A stretch of 64,000 nt of DNA from Progne subis subis. Its lineage: Eukaryota; Chordata; Aves; Passeriformes; Hirundinidae. Shown here piece by piece: positions 58,550 to 64,000 of this stretch. The position numbers were made by a program, and so were the translations under genes. The notes under the pieces were generated by a model, which had not been told where the DNA came from, searched no databases, and was given only the letters and a program-made list of their open reading frames with translations. Every line of letters begins with the position of its first letter. The first letter of the stretch is position 1. The stretch spans positions 496,001 through 560,000 of the forward strand of contig JAKJHU010000108.1 of assembly GCA_022316685.1 (NCBI GenBank), written 5' to 3'.

Positions 58550-60042
58550 CAAGAGCATCAAAGCCTCTGCTGGGAAGGGTTCCCTGCTCTGGCTCGGTCT
58601 CAGCATCCTCTTGTAGAGCACATGGGGTTTTTCCAAGGAAGGAAAACCATGGAGATAAGCCCAGCTCGCCCCATGCCCCGCTGTCACTGCGTGCACTGGG
58701 AATTGAAACCACTCTGGGGTTCTGGCTTGGTGGTTACAGGACAGAGGATCCACTCGAGCTGTCAGGAGCTTTGAGTAAATTCATCACAAAACAAACAGTG
58801 CAGGAAAATGAAATGTTCAAGCTAAAATTCTAGGAAGCAGCAAACGTGCTCGTTTGGCATCTGCTGAGAAACAGGCTTTGATTGTTTGCCATGAAGGGAG
58901 AATTTAGTTTTGAAATGTGTTTCATCTTGTTATTAAGGTTATAAATATTGAAATTGGAACAAAGCGTTCTACTCAGCCTGAAACAAAGAATTCTCTCTTT
59001 TTTTTCCTCCTTGGTAGTCCCCTGGGAGTTCAGGATGTCTCCTCCAAGCTGGGAACAGCTCCTGCTGGTTTTTATATTTTTGGTGGTGATTTCAGCGAAA
59101 CCTTTCTCTGCCTCTGCTGAACTTTTGAAAGCCCTGAGCAGGTGTTAGTTTGCAATCCAGCAATTCAATTACTCTGGGCAATAAATTTCAAGGTAAATGT
59201 TGGAAGCTCCATCACTCCAAGTACCAATGTTTTCCCTTTTTTTTTCCTCCCAGTCTTCAGGGTAGTATCATCAGCAGTGGAAGTAATGGAGCCTGGTTTC
59301 CTGTGGATTGCTTTCTCATGGTTGGGTTCTTTGATAACTAAATAATTTCAGGCTTTGACTGAGCGCCCCAGCCACAGGAAAAGCTGGATTGTGTGTAAAT
59401 TCTCTAATAAGGAGTGAGCTCGCCTTGCATCCTGCCTGTCCCTGAGGATGCTGAGAGCCTGGTTATTGTCTGGCCTCTGTTTTTGAGGAGCTGGGATGAT
59501 CTGGGGGGATTGGCTCTGGCCAGTGTGCCGCAGGTGGGTTTGTTTGTGGGTGGCTTTGCCTGTTTCCATAGGAAAGCAGGTTGGAAAGATAGGTGCGTAA
59601 GGGATATTTTTGGCAGACTGGACCTGGTGGAGTCAGTGCCACCATTTCTGGACTCTCAGAGGAGGGAGGAGGATGTTTTTTCCGGAGGAATGTGTGAATA
59701 AACACGTCCATTAACACGGTGACAAACAGGACTTGACATGCAGGGTGGTGCTTAAATTAAAAGCGCTCGTTTGCCATGACCAGGGGATGGGATTTCAATG
59801 CTTTGGCTCCTGTGCTTTTGGTACCAGAGCTGCATTTACCACGGGATTACTTCCATTGCATGCAGTATTTAAAAAAAAAAAAAAAAAAAATCCATTTCTC
59901 CCTTGGAGATGCAATTTTCCTAAATTCCCATTACTTTTGGGTTTGGTGGGTTTTTTGTGGGTTTTTTTTTTTGTTTGTTTGTTTGTTTGGTTTTTTGCTC
60001 TTATTTGTTTTTAGGCATGTGATTAAACAAAAGCGGCGATCC

Positions 60043-60165
60043 AAAGTGCGAGTGGCTGGACAATAAAAGGAGGGAAATGTGTGTTTCATCTCTTCCCTGG
60101 GTGGAAAGTGTGAGTGGCTGGGCAATAAGGAAGGAAATGTGTGTTCCATCCCTTCCCTGGGAGTT
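60043..60165. repeat. Tandem duplication, 62-bp unit, 2 copies
   Basis: AAAGTGCGAGTGGCTGG at 60,043 recurs as AAAGTGTGAGTGGCTGG at 60,105. Each is followed by CAATAA and a GGAAATGTGTGTT...CTTCCCTGGG segment. Confidence 0.9.
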
Positions 60166-61555
60166 CCACTGACTGAATTTCCTGATGGGATGGGGACGGT
60201 GCTCTCCAGCATCCAATAAAAGAGTAAAAAAATCCAGTGGTGAAATCAGTCGGGGACGGTGACAAACCTTTCAGTACAGATAATAAGTGATAAGCTGCTG
60301 AGTGGCAGCCCAGGCAGGCAATTAACACATGGGGTTAATGAACTGCGGGCAGAGATCTCCCCTGGGCTGAGCCTTGCAGCCCTTTCCCCTGGGGATGGCT
60401 GTGCAGGGATGGACATCTCCAGGAATCAGCAGTGACTCTGGAGCAGGGCAGGTGATTAATGAGGGTTTATTGCTGCTGATGGACGAACCAAGCAGCTCTG
60501 CCTCTCCTCTGAGCGATGCTCAGCTCTCCTGCCCGCTCAAACTTTTCTGGGAGCAATTAGAGGCGAGGAGAGGAGGGAAGAACCGCTCCCCTCTCGGCTT
60601 GATTTATGACCCAACCCTTTTGTAACAAGATTTCCAGTGCTGTAAAATATTAAATACATCCTTATATTCAATATCACATTTTGATACATTTCATGCCTCA
60701 TTTGCTTCTGGAGTCAAGGACAACTTCACATTTTTCATGGCACCTGGGCCCAGATTTGTCTATTTATTTATTTTTAATCACTGCATTTTTCTCTTTTTTA
60801 TACCTGTATCGTTCTGGATTAGATCTTGGGAGCCATAGCAACCTATTCCACTGGGTGGATTCAGGTCTCCAGCACGTGGCAACTTTTTTGGCTTGGCTGA
60901 TTTCCCCGGGGGGCTGCTGTGCAGGTGCCATCCGTGGCGGGAATCGCGGTTTTTGGGATATTTTGTGCTGGATTTGAGGCTGAGGCAGCAGCTCCGTCCC
61001 CAGTGGCATCACTTTTAAACAAAAGCTGTTTTATTGAACAGCTCACGTGCTGGAATGAGGGGTAGTGAGTGGGATTTGCTGCCACAGTTAAAGGGGGATG
61101 GGGAGAGGATGGAATTTGTCGGTGTGGGAAGTTTTTATTTTGTTTCTCTCACTTTGGGGAAGAGCAGCTGCCTGAGAGTGGAGTCGGCAGCGCAGAGGGA
61201 CTCTGCTCCTGCAGGTAGAGGTGTTTGTGCTGAATATTTGTGACCAGAGCAGGCTATGGGACCTTGGGTGCATCCTTTAAATTACAGTTTTCAACTGCTT
61301 GGAGGCCGATGGGGATGTGTTTTCCTTGGCTGGGGGTTGGATTTTTTCGGGGGAAGAGCTCATTTCTCCCATCCCTCAGCCCCGATCCATCCCCCTCACC
61401 TTCATGAGGTGTCTCATCTCTTTAAGTCAACAGAGAGCAATTGGCCTGTGTTCCCTCTGAGGTGACACCTCAGATGTGACTCATCCTCTGGGCTCAGGGT
61501 GTCTTTCCCTTTTTACAAAATCTTCTTTTTCCTTCCCACTGCCAAGGTGACTGCC

Positions 61556-61588
<33 letters not shown>

Positions 61589-62639
61589 ATTTTTTTGGTT
61601 TAAGAAAATACAGCAAGAGCCACTTGCAAGGAGCAGGAGCTCGAGGAGCTCAGCCTTAGAACCAAGACAGACGGTCCTGAGTAGTGAGAGTAATTAAAAA
61701 CCGTAATATCTCCCCTAAGGCTTGTGGTCAATTATCCATGAATGGCAACTCCAGCTTGTGACTGGATGCTTTTCCTGAAGGAATAAGCTGGAGTTGGAAT
61801 GAGCCCAAGAAGGCCCACTGGCTGGTTGTTTTGGAAGGGGTCCTGGACAGCCACAGGAGTCCTGACTGATCTGAGGGAGCTGCTTTAGCAAAAGAGCCCA
61901 GCTTTATTTCCAGGCTTCTTTTCTGACTCTTTTGAGCTTCTCCAACTTTGCCACCGAAAGCCAAATTCCTGAAAGAGTGGCCCCAAGACTCAGAAGAGTT
62001 TGGCTGGAGGGGAAAGTTCCCAGCTCTTCTCCTGGTGGTGTTGCCCTTCCAGTTCCTAAGAGCTTCCCGAAGTGGTCAGCGCTCAGAAATGAAATAATTT
62101 CAGTGATAACATCTCTGAAAGGGCAGCACTGTCGGTCAGGTCTCCTAAATGAGTGACTTTGAACCTTCTGTCCTTTGGCAAAGGAGCCTGTGAAAGGTGA
62201 GACTCTCACAAATGAGAAACAAACAGCTTTTCTCTGTAGTTGAGCTCGTGTCTGAATTGGAAAACTTCTAAGAGCTGGCATCAAAAAACATCTTCAAAGC
62301 CTTTTTTTATAAATGAAAGTATCAACAGGAGTCAGGGGCCTTGGTTGAGGGGCTCTCACAAATCCCACGAGGTGCTTATCTGCCTGTTCTGGTGGCTGAT
62401 AGCCTTTGAAAATCTGTCCCACAGCACTTGAATCGCTCCTAGAAATGGAATTTACACTTCTCAATCACCTGCCTGCAAACACAGCCCTGGCCCCGCCTTT
62501 TCCTAATTGCCGCATCAATTAAAAGCCTCCCTGCACTGCTGCTGCACAGCCCCTGGCGGATGGTGGGCAGTGCAGGAATTTCACCCAGGCTGCTTTTTAT
62601 GGTCCCCACTCTTTGGGAAACGCAGCAGGATTTAGTGAG

Positions 62640-62910
62640 GGGAAACCCGTCTTTGTTCCCTCCTTCCCATCCAGCGAACTAATTGAAAACAACATGAATG
62701 TTAATGGTGCATTTCGCGTTTGGAAGTTAGAGGGGTGATTAATACGTCGTACATTGTGTATTAACACCTTCTCAGGGGCATAATGAAGACAAAATATATG
62801 CTCTGAGACGAGGCTGTTTATTTCTCCGTGTGTTCCGCCAGCCCTGCCCACGCTGAAATACAAGCTTTCCGATCCAGGGGTTTTTTTGCTTCAAAGCATA
62901 ATTTTAAATC
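62640..62910. other. AT-rich complex block, possible conserved non-coding element
   Basis: Non-repetitive sequence with AACTAATTGAAAACAACATG, GATTAATACGTCGTACATTG and GGGGCATAATGAAGACAAAA. It contains rare CpG words outside any CpG island. Texture-based call only. Confidence 0.33.
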
Positions 62911-63472
62911 AATCAATAAACTTTTATGTCTTAATCTTTTTTTTTTTTTTTCCTTCCAATTTTCCCCCCTCTTTTTGATGGGGTGGCTGGAGCAAGAGGC
63001 ACAAAGGGAACGGGATTTGAGGAGGGGAAAGGCCAGTGCCAGGTTCCTGGGGCTGTCACCTCGCGGTGCTGGGAGCGATCTGTTGGTGGAGGAAAGCTGC
63101 AAAAAGATTCCAGGCAAAGCTTTTTTCCTCTCCCTTCTGCTCCTTGACCGATGGCTCCGGAATCCTTGTAATGCTGCCTTTATTTTTTTTTTATTTTTTT
63201 TTTATTTTTTTTTCCCTTTAATTATTGTGATGAATGGCTGCTGTGGCTGGAGCTTGGCTGGAGGCCGGGCTTTGATGGATCTGTGAGGCTGCTGGGGGCT
63301 CTGAGCGCATCCCTGTGACGGGCACAGATCAGTCTCCTCTGTCCCTGCCTGGGGCTGCTCTAACTGGGCCACTTCTCCCCTTCCACCTGGTGGATGCTCC
63401 TCACCCTTCCAAGGGTTGTCACCACCTGGATTGGGGCGCTGCTGTGGCCCCAAACTCGCCGTTGGTTTATCC

Positions 63473-63952
63473 TGTTAGGAAAATTAATCCACGAACACCA
63501 GAGGTTGATATCCAAAAAGGAGACAGAGGAGTGCTTTTACTTTATTTGAATAAAGGGAGAGGCCATGGGGCATTTCCCCTGGGGTCTCTCAGTTTTTCAG
63601 AGGACTCAGCCTCCTTTTTATCCCAATTTCCCGGCCGCATTTCCCTCTCTCTTTCCCCATTGGCTGAGGGACTTGAGAGGCACAGACTTCCCGAAATGCC
63701 TAAGATTCCCCTTTTAATGTATAACTCCCCTAATTTTTAATTTTTATGGCATTTATGGGTTTTTCCCCATTGTTGCTTTCATCTTTCAATATTCAATTTC
63801 ATTAAATTTCATACTTGCAAAGGCAAGTATCTTTTTATCCATTCATCAATCAGTGGAATCCTTACCATTGTATCTCTCATCTCTCAGTGCTAGTTTTATC
63901 CACCAGCAGACCCAGGGCTTGTTTGTAAAGGCAAATCTTGTCATTCCTCTCA
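63473..63952 (-). mobile_element. Solo LTR, family A, copy 2
   Basis: 480 bp, TGTTAGG...CTCTCA, flanked on both sides by ATCC, a clean 4-bp target-site duplication. Highly similar to 39,519-40,015. The inverted AATAAA near 63,540-63,560 puts it on the minus strand. A 4-bp duplication is typical of gammaretrovirus-like integration. The family name is not recognised from sequence alone. Confidence 0.9.
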
Positions 63953-64000
63953 ATCCCAACCTCTTGTCTGTGCCATATTCCCAAAGCTCTGCTTCCAGGA

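Larger units (their letters stand above)
58550..63472 (+). other. Non-coding stretch, probably intron
   Basis: No exon recognised. Contains a 62-bp tandem duplication (60,043), an A-run (59,871), a T-run of about 24 (61,557) and an AT-rich block (62,640-62,910). Confidence 0.6.

Noticed and set aside
26651..63472. Search for GRIK4 coding exons (signal peptide, ligand-binding or transmembrane segments)
   Set aside because: No frame on either strand resembled an ionotropic glutamate receptor segment next to splice sites. Coding exons must lie beyond the window.
1..64000. CRISPR arrays, tRNA, rRNA or other recognisable RNA genes
   Set aside because: Tandem arrays have diverged, spacer-less units. 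No cloverleaf or rRNA-like segment was recognised by eye.

Overview
The window reads as nuclear DNA of a bird. It holds GT-AG spliced vertebrate coding exons, several truncated CR1 retrotransposon tails of the kind that dominates avian genomes, short solo LTRs, and compact spacing between genes. A songbird is plausible but cannot be shown from sequence alone. There is no bacterial, phage or plasmid content, and almost all long open frames are chance frames in introns, CpG-rich DNA or tandem repeats.

Region 1 (about 1-17,480) is the 3' part of ARHGEF12 (LARG, a RhoA guanine-nucleotide exchange factor) on the + strand. Fourteen coding exons were placed by consensus splice sites and reading phase. 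They encode the C-terminal half of the DH domain, the PH domain and the C-terminal tail, ending in ...HSDKS-stop at 12,390. The summed exon length is one base more than a multiple of three. The shift maps to exon 8291-8756, most simply to a run of five C at 8503-8507. A long 3' UTR follows, with poly(A) signal candidates at 16,154 and 17,457.

Region 2 (about 17.5-25 kb) is intergenic. It holds CR1 fragments, a 141-bp tandem duplication, a roughly 30-bp minisatellite (21.96-22.39 kb) and a CT-rich minisatellite (24.5-25.0 kb) that runs directly into a CpG island.

Region 3 (about 25.0-26.65 kb) is a strong CpG island with two consensus splice donors (25,204 and 26,607). It is probably a promoter with untranslated first exon(s). 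In vertebrates the gene after ARHGEF12, in the same orientation, is GRIK4 (kainate receptor subunit GluK4), so this may be the GRIK4 promoter and the remainder its large first intron. That assignment rests on synteny. No GRIK4 coding exon was found.

Region 4 (26.6-64 kb) contains no recognisable coding exon. It holds CR1 fragments, four solo LTRs of two families (a fifth, older relative lies in an ARHGEF12 intron), all in the minus orientation, several minisatellites, and AT-rich complex blocks that may be conserved non-coding elements. I found no evidence for an undescribed gene system. The most informative oddities are the ARHGEF12 reading-frame break, a near-identical 0.3-kb intronic duplication placed just upstream of two ARHGEF12 exons, and minisatellites whose units resemble splice acceptors.
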